A program made the translations under genes and the position numbers. The notes beneath the pieces were generated by a model, which had not been told where the DNA came from, searched no databases, and saw only the letters and a program-made list of their open reading frames with translations. Below, piece by piece: positions 22,330 to 34,082 of a DNA stretch of 64,000 nucleotides (position 1 is its first letter; each line of letters opens with the position of its first letter). The stretch spans positions 5,735,859-5,799,858 of the forward strand of contig NC_044929.1 in the NCBI RefSeq assembly GCF_003576645.1, given 5' to 3'. This DNA is from Ipomoea triloba. Taxonomy: Eukaryota > Streptophyta > Magnoliopsida > Solanales > Convolvulaceae.

Positions 22330-22690
22330 TTAAACTATGAATAAGTGCATAATTAGATAATTTTTAAAAATATTTTTACTCACCTAAAATATTTTAAATC
22401 ATTATGAACACTACTTCAAAAATATTTTATAAGTCAAATCTCTTAGCTTTGTCCAATAAATCTTATCCCTTTATTAATCCGGGGAAGCTATATAAGAAGA
22501 GCAAGTGATGCCAATAAATAATAGATATAATGCCTAATTTGATTGAGGGAAAAAATATTTTTGTGTAATTTGATCGAGGGAAACAAAAATATTTTTTCAA
22601 ATTCAGATTTGAGTTTATCATTTTGTAAGTATAAAATTTATCACTGTATCTTAACTACAAGTGAATTAATTTACATAAACATTAATAAAA
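22330..22690. repeat. Duplicated segment, second family, copy B
   Basis: Near copy of 19890-20250, with an internal direct duplication of AATTTGATTGAGGGAAA at about 22540-22580. Confidence 0.6.
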
Positions 22691-22699
22691 TGCATGTTA

Positions 22700-22782
22700 T
22701 TTCCCCACCTAGAGACTCGAACCACTCCCTTCTATGTTAGAATGTAAACCAGGTCCACTAGACCACAAAGTCTTTGACACCA
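22700..22782 (-). mobile_element. SINE, copy 4, minus strand
   Basis: On the minus strand: GTCAAAGACTTTGTGGTCTA, then GTGGTTCGAGTCTC as box B. Same family as at 612. Confidence 0.6.
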
Positions 22783-23047
22783 TAAAAATCCTTAAAACCA
22801 TTACGATTATTTGGTTCGCATAATAAATTTTGGTAGAATAAAATTCAATTCCATATTGAATGGAATAGGTCAAGAATAGAATATGAATTCTATCTCATTA
22901 TTTGGTTAGTTTACAGAAAAGAAATAGAATAAACATACAAAAGACATAATTAAATATACCCTAAATATTATATATTTAAGTATATAAATAAATACATGCA
23001 TACACATACAGGCACAAACAAAAACAAAACAGACATACATAAATAGA

Positions 23048-24655
23048 GTTTTTTCTCAAAATGGTCCCTCGACTATTGCTCATTCTCAATTTTGCATTTC
23101 GATTTTCAATTGCACCTAATGTGGTCCCTTGACTTTCAAAAACTCACCCAATTTGGTCCTCCGTTACATATTCCGTCAAATCAGTGTTAAAATGGAGGGC
23201 ATTTTCGTCCATTTACCTATTGTTAGCCTAATAAACATTGAGAAATAGTTAATGGACCGTTTTGAGAATAGTCAAGGGACCATTTTGGGAAAAACTATTT
23301 TATTTATTTCATTTTTGTTTATTTTCATTTTTAGACTCTATAAAATTAGAATTTCTATACATTTTTTTCTTACAAATATAAATACTTAAAATCGTGCAAT
23401 CCATCCTAAAAATTTTTAACTTTTTTTACAGACTTTTTCCCTCTATCTAAATATACAAACTATTCCTATGCAGATTTACAATAAGTTTCGTAAATTTTAT
23501 AAATACTCATTTTTTAAGCACCGACTAAAATAATTCCTAGTCACATCCTTAATACTAAATATATTACTTTGGATTTTTTATAAATAAGATATAATATTAT
23601 TAAACTCAAATAATTAAAAATAATGTGCGCACATCACAAAAGATTTTATGATTGACTTAAAAATTAACTATAAATTTTATTGTTGAATACAAATTGACAA
23701 TTATTAAACATTATTTTTAATAATTATTGTGTCCCGTGTAATATACTAAAATTATTAGGTAGGATTTTTATAATTAAGGTATAATTTAATTAAATCAAAA
23801 TTTTTAAAAATAATGTGTCCACATTACAAAATAAATTATACTTGCCTTAATAATTAATAATTAATAAAAAAAATAAGAAGAGGAAAACATATAAAAGATG
23901 TCATACAATATCTTAAATAATGTAAAATAATATAAAATTTAATAATTACTTCGAAATCAAATACAGAAAATATTGCAGGAAACATTGACGAGATTTTACT
24001 TTCGGCTCACCTGAGAAGTTTACTAGAAAAATTTACCTTTCGGTCCAATATTTTCCCTACATTTTACACTCTTTGGGTGTCTACGCTTGAAAAAAAATAT
24101 TATTTCCAATGGTAAAAGTAATATTTAATGTGATACATAGTGATTGATTGTCTATGAACATAAAAAATTTAAAAAAAAAAAAAAGAAGAAGTATATGAGT
24201 ATTTATAAAATTTACGGAACTTATTGTAAAAATTCATAGGAATAGTTTGTATATTTAGAGGGGAAAAGTCTGTAAAGAAAGTTAAAAATTTTGAGGTTGG
24301 ATTGCGCGATTTTAACTATTTATATTTGTAAGAAAAAATGTATAGAAATTCTATTTTTATAGAGTGTAAAAAATGAAAATAAACAAAAATGAAATAAATA
24401 AAATAGTTTTTCCAAAAATGGTCCCTTGACTATCCTCAAAACGGTCCCTCAACTATTTCTCAATGTTTATTAGGCTAACAATAGGTAAATGGACGAAAAT
24501 ACCCTCCATTTTAACACTGATTTGACGGAATATGTAACGGAGGACCAAATTGGGTGAATTTTTGAAAGTCGAGGGACCACATTAGGTTCAATTGAAAGTC
24601 GAAATGTAAAATTGAGAATGAGCAATAGTCGAGGGACCATTTTGGGAAAAAACTC
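23048..24655. mobile_element. Mutator-like element with about 465-bp inverted ends
   Basis: The left arm from GAGTTTTTTCTCAAAATGG to about 23510 is mirrored by the right arm from about 24190 to CCATTTTGGGAAAAAACTC. Directly outside both ends is the same ten bases, TACATAAATA (23038-23047 and 24656-24665), a target-site duplication. Long inverted ends and a 9-10 bp duplication fit Mutator-like elements. The roughly 680-bp centre is AT-rich and has no coding potential, so it is non-autonomous. Confidence 0.85.
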
Positions 24656-24925
24656 TACATAAATACATACATATGTGTGTATACACATGTATATATACAC
24701 TAGAATTCAGGAATAGTTAATACTAATGTATATTTAGTTTAGGATTAAAGATAAGCTAAATATTATATATTTAAATATTTAAATTATATTCTTGACCTAC
24801 TATAAAATAGATGAAAATACATTTTTTTTTGGATACTATTGACTCTGTTACAATGTATAATCTGTTCATAGTTACTTTCTCAACCAAATGAAGCACAAAG
24901 AGCCAATAGACTACAAGGTATAATG

Positions 24926-24931
<6 letters not shown>

Positions 24932-24975
<44 letters not shown>
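24932..24975. repeat. (TA)n microsatellite
   Basis: About 40 bases of TA. It directly precedes the Helitron-like phrase TTTTCCCGCCCAAACTGAAG at about 24993. Confidence 0.9.
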
Positions 24976-24979
<4 letters not shown>

Positions 24980-25244
24980 CAGAAGTGTCTGATAGAGTTT
25001 TCCCGCCCAAACTGAAGGGCATTTTAGTAATAATATAATTAATATAATTAAATTAATAATTAAATTAAAATAATTCTTATTTTGTTAATAATATAATTAA
25101 TATATCACCCTACCAATCAACCAAATTTCCTAAACCACTCCCCATCCCCACCCCTCTTAATTTCTTACCTTTTTCACCTCTCTCCCTCTCTTCCTTAATT
25201 TCTATATAAACTATTGCTTATAATCATAACCATTATTATAATAA
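24976..25244 (+). mobile_element. Helitron-like 5' end remnant
   Basis: TTTTCCCGCCCAAACTGAAG followed by GGCATTTTAGTAA is the same as the sequence just inside the Helitron 5' end at 30199 (minus strand). It is therefore probably the opposite-orientation head of a related Helitron, whose true start has turned into a TA microsatellite. Another related head is at about 32515-32570. Confidence 0.4.
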
Positions 25245-26074
25245 CTAGTATTTTCGTCCGTGCGATGCACGGAATGGATTTGTTATAATATATTAAAAAT
25301 ATTTGGATTGATATATAATTATTTAAATTAGATCATCAAATATTATACGGAGTATAGTGCAATTGAAGATATGTTTTGGATCATTTATATTTTTTAATGT
25401 TATCATTGCTTGAGTTTGAACAAATAATTGCTCAAATTAATAGCTAATGTCTAGATTTACGCATGCAGTGTTATAACTTTGGATATTTTATATATCATTA
25501 TTTATGATTTTTATAAATTGGGCAAATGTACTTGTTCTCTAACAACTCAGTTATAGGAATCAATTGTTATCTTAAATCATTTGTATGGAACATATTTTTT
25601 TTGTCTAGATATATAGCAATTTTGTCATTTTGTAAAAAAAAAAAAAACATGAGTTTTTTTTTTGAATAAAAAAAAACATGAGTTAATTAGTGTATTTTTT
25701 AATTTTTCCCTCTTTTACAGTTTCCCTTAAGAAAACATGAGTTAATTAATCCATCTGTTAAGCATTTAATTAGTCCAGTCAAACTAAGAAGAAGTGAAAC
25801 ACAAATAAATATTGTGTGTTAAATCATAAACAAAACAACCAAGGCTATCATGCATTGGGTTCAATCTTAGGCTTTTTCAAACTCTTTAAAGACAATGAAC
25901 AATCCATGTTTATTCTCTTTAAAGACGGTTGCTCAGGAGTAGTTTCATCAACGGAGATGACTTCTAAATTTGTCGAATATGTAGCTTCCAGTGGTGTTAT
26001 GCTCTGGTCAAAAATAACTATTAAAAAATCAAGGCTAAAAAAATTTTATTGCATGAGGTAGAACGAAATTGTAA

Positions 26075-26340
26075 TTAAAAATTGCCTTGGTTGCTATCCA
26101 CACCTCCGGGAGCCTTCAACACTCAAAATCCTTGAGTTTAAACATGTCTTTGGGAAAATTAGAATCATTTTAATCCGTAACGCTAATCAAAGTGTCATTA
26201 TTCATTTTCATAATGTACTTTTGCTCGCACGACTTAAACCTCATGTGAGAGGTTGCACAACAAAATTGTGAATATTATAGATTTTCCCTTCCTTCAAGAG
26301 TTTGTTGAATTGTTTGACAAATTCTTTAGAAATTTGTAAA
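26075..26340 (-). pseudogene. RPA70-like (OB-fold) pseudogene in Helitron
   Basis: The minus strand contains KEFVKQFNKLLKEGKIYNIH and NFVVQP, then in shifted frames HMRFKSCEQKYIMKMNND and SNFPKDMFKLKDFE. This is the N-terminal pattern of replication protein A large-subunit-like proteins that plant Helitrons often carry. Several frameshifts and stops rule out a product. An intact frame at 25816-26061 on the plus strand is not recognised. Confidence 0.5.
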
Positions 26341-26425
26341 TGGATACAAATTCCCTGAGGGAATCACCATAAATATTAATATTAATATTAATTAATAAAT
26401 AAATATTATAAATTTTATATTTTTT

Positions 26426-26784
26426 CTATCATGAATATAATAAAAAATAGTAATAATTCATTTTTTTCTATCATGAATATAATAAAAAATAGTAATAATT
26501 CATTATGTGATTATATTCTATGGATAACAAATCCATTATGTGATTATATTCTATGATGTATATGGATAACAAATCCATTATGTGATTATATTCTATGATG
26601 TATACTGAAGTTTGATTCATTATGTGATTATATTCTATGATGTATACTGAAGTTTGATTGTTTATGTGATTATATTCTATGATGTATACTGAAGTTTGAT
26701 TGTCTAATATACAACATACAACATAAAGTAAAAATTCATGATTGTCTAATATACAACATACAACATAAAGTAAAAATTCAGTAT
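26426..26784. repeat. Cluster of 42-bp tandem duplications (left part)
   Basis: Four adjacent duplications have a period of exactly 42 bases: CTATCATGAATATAAT at 26426 and 26468; GGATAACAAATCC at 26522 and 26564; ACTGAAGTTTGATT, three copies at 26604, 26646 and 26688; TGTCTAATATACAAC at 26701 and 26743. The last pair is present only once in the second assembled version after the N at 27617. Confidence 0.9.
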
Positions 26785-28497
26785 TCTAAAATAAGCCATT
26801 CAGCTAATATACTATGAGTATGAGTCTAAATTATAATATAAGTCTAAACTATAGTATTAATCCAATATTAATAAATAAATAATATAAATTTATATTCTAT
26901 GAGTAACAAATTTATTTTGTGATTATATTTTGTGGATAGCAAATCCATTATGTGATTAAAATTTGTGATGTATATTGAAGTATGATTATCTAACATATAA
27001 CGACATAAATTAAGTATTCTGAAATAAAGTGTTCAACCAATATAGTATGAGTATGAGTCTAAATTATAGTATGAGTTTAAACTATAGTATTAGTCCAATA
27101 TTTTTAAAATTCAATGCTGTAAAAAAAAAGTGTATAAATGCAATACGTACCTTAGAGTCATGGAATAAGCATGACAGTGTTTGTTGGTTGATGGCATTCC
27201 TTGGCCAAATAACAACGCATCAACCGGAGTCTTATAGAGCTTTTCCTTGTTTTGAGGGACGTAATTTGACTCTATTACTAAGTAAAAAAGAAAAAGATGA
27301 GAAATTACAGAGAACAATAAAAAATATATAATGGTAGAATATCAGTCCATTAGTGATCCTTTTATATATTCCGCCAATTAGTAATATCAGATTCATTTTC
27401 AACCAATTATTCTTTTTTTATTTATTTTCAGTCAATTAAAATATGATGAGATGCAGTGATATTTTTACCTAATTTCCATTCCATTTTTAATTGATGATGT
27501 AGAATATTATTATTGAAATATTTCCGTATCATTTTTAATTTCCGTTCTGTTTTTAATTTACCTTTAATATTGTTTAAAATATGCTTTTACTATTGATGAT
27601 GTAGAATATTGTTATTNCTGAAGTTTGATTGTCTAATATACAACATACAACATAAAGTAAAAATTCAGTATTCTAAAATAAGCCATTCAGCTAATATACT
27701 ATGAGTATGAGTCTAAATTATAATATAAGTCTAAACTATAGTATTAATCCAATATTAATAAATAAATAATATAAATTTATATTCTATGAGTAACAAATTT
27801 ATTTTGTGATTATATTTTGTGGATAGCAAATCCATTATGTGATTAAAATTTGTGATGTATATTGAAGTATGATTATCTAACATATAACGACATAAATTAA
27901 GTATTCTGAAATAAAGTGTTCAACCAATATAGTATGAGTATGAGTCTAAATTATAGTATGAGTTTAAACTATAGTATTAGTCCAATATTTTTAAAATTCA
28001 ATGCTGTAAAAAAAAAGTGTATAAATGCAATACGTACCTTAGAGTCATGGAATAAGCATGACAGTGTTTGTTGGTTGATGGCATTCCTTGGCCAAATAAC
28101 AACGCATCAACCGGAGTCTTATAGAGCTTTTCCTTGTTTTGAGGGACGTAATTTGACTCTATTACTAAGTAAAAAAGAAAAAGATGAGAAATTACAGAGA
28201 ACAATAAAAAATATATAATGGTAGAATATCAGTCCATTAGTGATCCTTTTATATATTCCGCCAATTAGTAATATCAGATTCATTTTCAACCAATTATTCT
28301 TTTTTTATTTATTTTCAGTCAATTAAAATATGATGAGATGCAGTGATATTTTTACCTAATTTCCATTCCATTTTTAATTGATGATGTAGAATATTATTAT
28401 TGAAATATTTCCGTATCATTTTTAATTTCCGTTCTGTTTTTAATTTACCTTTAATATTGTTTAAAATATGCTTTTACTATTGATGATGTAGAATATT
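26688..28497. repeat. About 0.9-kb duplicated contig overlap around a single N
   Basis: The sequence from about 26688 to 27616 is repeated from 27618 to about 28497, with one N at 27617 between them. The only difference I found is the extra 42-bp copy in the first version. The two identical 100-codon open frames at 27029 and 27916 are shadows of this. Best explained as two contig ends that overlap but were not merged. Confidence 0.9.
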
Positions 28498-28774
28498 GTT
28501 ATTGAAATATTTCCTTTACTATTGATGATGTAGAATATTGTTATTGAAATATTTCCATTCCTTTTGATGATGTAGAATATTGTTATTGAAATATTTCCAT
28601 TCCTTTTTAATTAAAAGAATATTGTTATTGAAATATTTCCATTCCTTTTTAATTAAAATGCAATGATCTGACCATTTTCTTTTTCATTTTAGTCAATTAT
28701 GGATATTTTTTTATTTGTAGTCAATTATTAATAGTCAATTATGGATATTTTTTTATTTGTAGTCAATTATTAAT
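28482..28774. repeat. Cluster of 42-bp tandem duplications (right part)
   Basis: GATGATGTAGAATATTG occurs at 28482, 28524 and 28566. GAATATTGTTATTG occurs at 28575 and 28617. AGTCAATTATGGATATT occurs at 28691 and 28733. All spacings are exactly 42. Confidence 0.9.
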
Positions 28775-29638
28775 ATTCATTTACTTTTATATATTCAGTC
28801 AATTAGTAATATCAGATTCATTTTCAGTCGATTATTCCTTTTTTTTTCCAGTTAATTAGTCAATTAGAATAATAGATGCACTGATATTTTCATTCTATTT
28901 TTAATTTACCTTTACTATTGATGATGTAGACTATAATTATTGAAATATTTCCTTTCCATTTTTAATTTACTTTTACTATTGATGATGTAGAATATTATTA
29001 TTGAACTATTTCCGTTTTATTTTTAATTTCCGTTCCATTAAAAGTGTGATAGATTTACGATTTAATTGTGATTTGATTTATTCTACTGTGTAATATTATT
29101 GTGAAAATTTAAAATGCAATGATTTGATCATTTCCTTTTCCATTTTAATTAATTGTGGATATTTTTTTAATTTTCAGTCAATTATTAATATTCATTTCCT
29201 TTTCCAATTGACATAATTTCAGTTGTCTTTTCTATTTTTAATTTTCAATCAATTATTAATATTCATTTCCTTTTCCAATTTACCTAATTTCCGTTCCATT
29301 TAAATTGATAATGTAAAATATTATTGTGAAACATTTCTATCGTAATAATTACCGTAATTACTAATAATGAATTATAATCAATTATAATTAATATTATTTT
29401 ATCATAATAATTACCATATTACTAAAATGCTCCTACATTTTGGCCAAAAAATTTTGGAGGAGGATATTGGTTTTATATATAGTATAGATAGATTCTATAT
29501 TTGTAATTATCGTTATAAACGGATTTAATAGGAAAATTTAAGTAGGAAGTTATATTAAGAGTTTTGAAATATTATTATTATATTATTAATATTAGAGAAA
29601 TTATATTCAAAGTTTTAGATTATTATTACGAAGTATTA

Positions 29639-29639
<1 letters not shown>

Positions 29640-29690
<51 letters not shown>
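29640..29690. repeat. (ATT)n microsatellite
   Basis: About 50 bases of ATT repeats; the tyrosine-rich open frame here is a by-product. Confidence 0.85.
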
Positions 29691-29916
29691 CTCTTAACAG
29701 AATAGGTAAGCAAAAAAACTTCCCGAATGACCCTGTTTTTTCTTTAGATCCCAATAAAGCACTCCATGGGAATGGACCCAAACAAAGAAAAAGCGAAAGG
29801 TGTAGGGGAAACCGTTTATGTTTTTTTTTTTTTTTTCTAAAAGAACAATTAATTAATTAATTAATTTTTAATATTTTTCTTTGTTTCCTTGCATAGGTTG
29901 GGAAGCTTGAAGAGGN

Positions 29917-29972
<56 letters not shown>
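29917..29972. repeat. (TA)n microsatellite beside single N
   Basis: Pure TA directly after the N at 29916, so its length in the assembly is unreliable. Confidence 0.85.
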
Positions 29973-29979
<7 letters not shown>

Positions 29980-30199
29980 GTAATAATAATTGATTGCTAA
30001 ATTTATGAAAATATATATGGTTAACTAATATAATCAATAATTTACCCAAAATAATTGTCCAATTTACCTTATAATCAATAAATAAATTAATAAATAATCA
30101 ATAAAATAAATAATTAATAAAATCAATATTTTGACTAAAATGCCCTTAAGTTTGGGCGGGAAAGTTTGGGAGTAGGATAATACTTTTATATATAGTATA
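29973..30199 (-). mobile_element. Second Helitron 5' end, minus orientation
   Basis: On the minus strand A/TCTATACTATATATAAAAG begins at about 30199, followed by the CCCAAACTTTCCCGCCCAAA block seen at 24993. It is a second Helitron head 0.7 kb from the first. Its own 3' hairpin-CTAG end was not found. Confidence 0.5.
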
Positions 30200-30231
30200 G
30201 ATTATACACATGCTTAATGCTGGAGTACGTG

Positions 30232-30519
30232 TCACTCAATGATGAAGAGCCTCGAAGAGAAACTAGGTCTTGAGCCTTGATCATAGTTTAGCCGCGTTTC
30301 AAAATTAACGGTAGGTTTAGCATCCGGGTAGTTTGATCGGATTAGATGCGTTATTGCATGACTATATTGTCCAAACTTAATACTTTTTTTTCGGCCAAAA
30401 GTTGTTGATATGACTGCATTACAATTTATTCCAAATATTTCTACGGTTACTCCAAGTACAATTTCATATACTGAATCTGATTTTGAAGTTTCATTATCAT
30501 TGATGAAAGGCCGCCTCAT
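30232..30519 (-). CDS. Unrecognised short open frame
   Basis: A 95-codon minus-strand frame (MRRPFINDNETSKSDSVYE ...) with a normal amino-acid composition. I do not recognise it. It lies directly beside a Helitron head, so it could be a captured exon or chance. There is no clear promoter or splice context. Confidence 0.15.
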   Translation of the reverse strand: MRRPFINDNETSKSDSVYEIVLGVTVEIFGINCNAVISTTFGRKKSIKFGQYSHAITHLIRSNYPDAKPTVNFETRLNYDQGSRPSFSSRLFIIE

Positions 30520-33161
30520 GTGAATTATCTGGCTTTGAGTGGTGGTTATTCCTGCATGTTTAAAGCGATGATTTCTCTGATCTCTCTGTCTTCATTTTTC
30601 TGCTTTACTATCATTGTTCCAGAATTTAGAGTGCTACACAAGAAAATGTGTGGCTCACGGGTGATTGGAGAATGGGAAGTGATTAACTTTCTGGCTTTCT
30701 GTTGTGATATACACGACAAGATTTATGTTATTTTTATCTCTACTACTCTACTATATCATTTTTGAAAGATTGGGGCTGCAAATCTATGTTTCATTGTGCA
30801 ATTTGTATGTCTGCTACTCTGCTATATCATTTTCGAAAGATTGGTGCTACAAATCTATGTTCGATAGTGCAATTTGTATTTTTAACAAAAGGGAATGCAA
30901 AAATAGACGTACGAAAGAATGGAATATGGAGTACATTTTCATTAATACGGTTTGAATTCTTGAATAAAAATGAATAGGCAGCATGGGGTACGTAGTGTTG
31001 GCTAAGGAAAGGAAAGGAAAGGAAGCGAAGTGAAATACTAGTGAACCCTTCATCCACATCTAAAAGAAAAAAGTGAAATAATTCAAAATACTAATCCAAA
31101 ACTCTTAATAGAATTTTTCAAATATTAATAACAATATAATAATAATAATAATTCAAAACTGTTTTTCTTTTCAAAAAAAAAAACTGTTAATATAAGTTAC
31201 TAATATTTTCAACAAAAAAAAAGTTCCTAATAAATCTGTTTATAAGGTAATTACAAATATAGAATTAGAAAAAATTAGTAGGATTAATACAAGCTAATCA
31301 ATTTCCTAATATAATTTTCTTAGCATATTTTAATTAATTGATTGCTTCTTCCTTTTTCTTTTTCTTTTTTTTTTTTTAAATAATAACTCATATGTTAATC
31401 CGTTTATTATGGTAATCTATATAGGTAATTTCTATTTACTATTTACCATCTAAATAACCCATGAAAATTACCAACCGTATTTATCTAAATTTATTATGGT
31501 AATTAAACATACAAAATCCCTCCCCCGCCGATGATTTTATATTTTTTTTACTTCGAATAATATCAATTACCGGTGCACTTCCTTTGATTGCTTTTGAATA
31601 AAATCTTAAAAATTATGGCAATTAAAGAATTAATCCTTTTTGTAATATAAACATTATAATCATTAATCAGTTAAGGAAATTGATAATACACATATTAAGT
31701 CCATAATTAAAGGATATTTTAAAAATTATGATAATTATTCCAATTCACAAATTATTATGCTAATTCACATATTATTACGTACGTCCATAAAATTATGCAA
31801 ATTATTCAAAGTCACAATTATTACACATATAAAATTATGCTAATGTTTACTTTTGAATAAAATCTTAATAATTATGGTAATTAAGAAATTAATTCACACA
31901 TTATACTTTTATTTAAATGTTTTTTATACTTAACGTAATATAGATTTTATCTAATCAATTAAAAAAATTAATGGTATATATATTACGAACATAATTAAAG
32001 GAAATTAAATATACACATATTACGGACATAATTAAAGGGAATTAAACATACACCTATTATGTCGATAATAAAACATATACATATTATTTTATTGAAAATA
32101 ATATATCATCTTTAATTACCATAATTGTTCAGATTACATGCATGGACGTCATAATTAACATAATATTACTTAAAAATAATATATACTCCTTAATTACCAT
32201 ATACTAATTAATCATAATAAAACGATCTTATTTATATTGGAATTAATTATAAATTTTCAGGTCTGAGGATCCTCCGAACTTTTTATGTTCTTATCTTTCT
32301 TAATATAATTGATATTTTACCCAAAAATTATAAATTTTCATGCCCATATAAAAAATTAAACATATAATTTTCAAGTAAATATATTAAACACTAATATACA
32401 AATCTTATAATTTCAAATAATGCACACTTTCAAATATTAGAATTGTTTATAATTTCATCATTAATTATATTATTTAAATACATAATAAAAATTTGTATTC
32501 ATGCATCGCATATATAATAACAGAAGTATCTAGCTAATTTTTTCCGCTCAAACTCAGGGACAATTTATTCATGTTAACAGCATTGGACAAAATTTTCATT
32601 TCACATTAATATTTTAAGACCTTAAATAAATAATTGGACTTTCCTAATTAATCACAATTACTAATAATAACTCTAATATTAAAGGAAATGTTAATCTCAA
32701 TTACCATTATATAATAATGAAACACATGCATAATGTTATACCAATATAATAATAATAATGAATTAATGATAATAAAGGCATAATAGCCAATTATGCTCGA
32801 AATGTATGCATATGGTCTTGAAAAATATAACATTTACCAAGAAAACGATAACAATATGTAATAAACACCTATTCAATGAAATACAATTCAACTTGCTTCT
32901 CTTTCTATGGTGACTTTTGAATTTTGATACTGATCTATGCATTACTAATCAATTTTAGAGTTATTAAAAGTCTATACCCATGAATGATGAGGAATATGCT
33001 TTTGAAAATGTCGATAATGAAATTTTTATAATAGTTTAATTAAAATTAAATATTCGTTGTTAATTTTTTAATTATAATTAATTAAGGTATAATACTATGA
33101 GAACAAAATAAATTGTTATTCATATTTTTCTCAGTAATTACTATGATAATTTTATAGTAAT
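30520..33161. other. AT-rich intergenic DNA
   Basis: It contains an imperfect 75-bp direct repeat at about 30726-30876 (CTACTCTACTATATCATTTT), a GGAAA run near 31010, many ATTATGGTAATTAA-type words from 31420 to 32220, and a Helitron-like head at about 32515 (ATAACAGAAGTATCTAGC, TTTCCGCTCAAACTCAGGG). No gene is supported. Confidence 0.4.
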
Positions 33162-33179
33162 CACTACTACAGAAAACAC

Positions 33180-33600
33180 ATTTAACGTTGGTTTTTTAGC
33201 ACTTATAACGTCGGTTAAAAATCGACGTCTATCTAGCAGACGTTGTATGTAAATGATACGACGTCGGTTGTAAAAATCGACGTCGTATGTATTTTTTAAT
33301 TTTTTAAATAAATAAACGACGTCGGTTATCTAGGAAAACAGACGTCGTTTATTATTAAAAAAAAAAAAGGATACGACGTCGATTTTCTGAAAAACCGACG
33401 TCGTATCATATATTAAAAAAATAAATAAATAAACGATGTCAGTTTTTAGGCTAAAAACTGACATCGTTAATTTATTTAAAAAAATTATATACGGCGTCGG
33501 TTATACGAAATAACCGACGCCGTATGTAATTTATTTAACTTTTTTTAATAATAAACGACGTCGGTTTTTGCTTAAAAACCGACGTCGTTTATTTACTTAT
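33180..33600. repeat. Array of seven CGACGTCG hairpins
   Basis: Each unit is a 10-14 bp stem with a short loop, for example TACGACGTCGGTTG...ATCGACGTCGTA, AACGATGTCAGTTTTT...AAAAACTGACATCGTT and TACGGCGTCGGTTAT...ATAACCGACGCCGTA. Stems differ between units yet remain perfectly paired within a unit. A/T-rich spacers of 15-35 bases separate them. Confidence 0.9.
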
Positions 33601-34082
33601 TTTTTAATAATTAAATATATTTTACGAATCCACCTAACACCTATACAGTGCAGTAATATTTACAATTCACACATAAGTTTCAGAACCTATGTAACAAATT
33701 AACATTTAGAATCTCACAATTAATCAAACTAATAAATTTCTCAATTAATCAAACTAATAAACATCACAACTAATCAAACTAATAAATTCTACAATAACTA
33801 ATAAGACATTGAATATTCAACATAAATCTCACAATTCAATAACTAATAAACAACAAGTATTTAACATAAATCTCACAATTCATCAAACTAAAGAAGTAAT
33901 CTATCAACCCATTCATCAATTAAATATTGGCACAATTTGTCTCTAACTTCATCAATATCTTTTTGATTTAGGGCAATATTCCTTGTCTCTCCAAAAGCTA
34001 TAAAGTTTAAAAGAGATAAAAAATTAATAAGTTAGTATTTTAAAAAATATGAAGGAGAAAGATACTTTATTAAATTACTTGC

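Larger units (their letters stand above)
25245..29488 (-). mobile_element. Helitron, minus orientation
   Basis: On the minus strand the element starts A/TCTATACTATATATAAAACC at 29488. It ends with the hairpin CCGTGC-ATC-GCACGG, then ACGAAAATACTAG, followed by T. This is the canonical Helitron layout: 5' TC, a 3' stem-loop 10-13 bases before CTAG, and insertion between A and T with no target duplication. The interior holds a decayed RPA70-like piece but no Rep-helicase, so it is non-autonomous. About 0.9 kb of the listed length is a duplicated assembly overlap around the N at 27617. Confidence 0.8.

Noticed and set aside
27029..28218. Two identical 100-codon open frames (27029-27331 and 27916-28218)
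   Set aside because: They are the same sequence entered twice around the N at 27617, with no recognisable domain; not a gene pair.
33180..33600. Regular palindromic repeats considered as a CRISPR-like array
   Set aside because: The genome is a plant, repeats are hairpins with AT spacers, and a CACTA terminus lies directly beside them.
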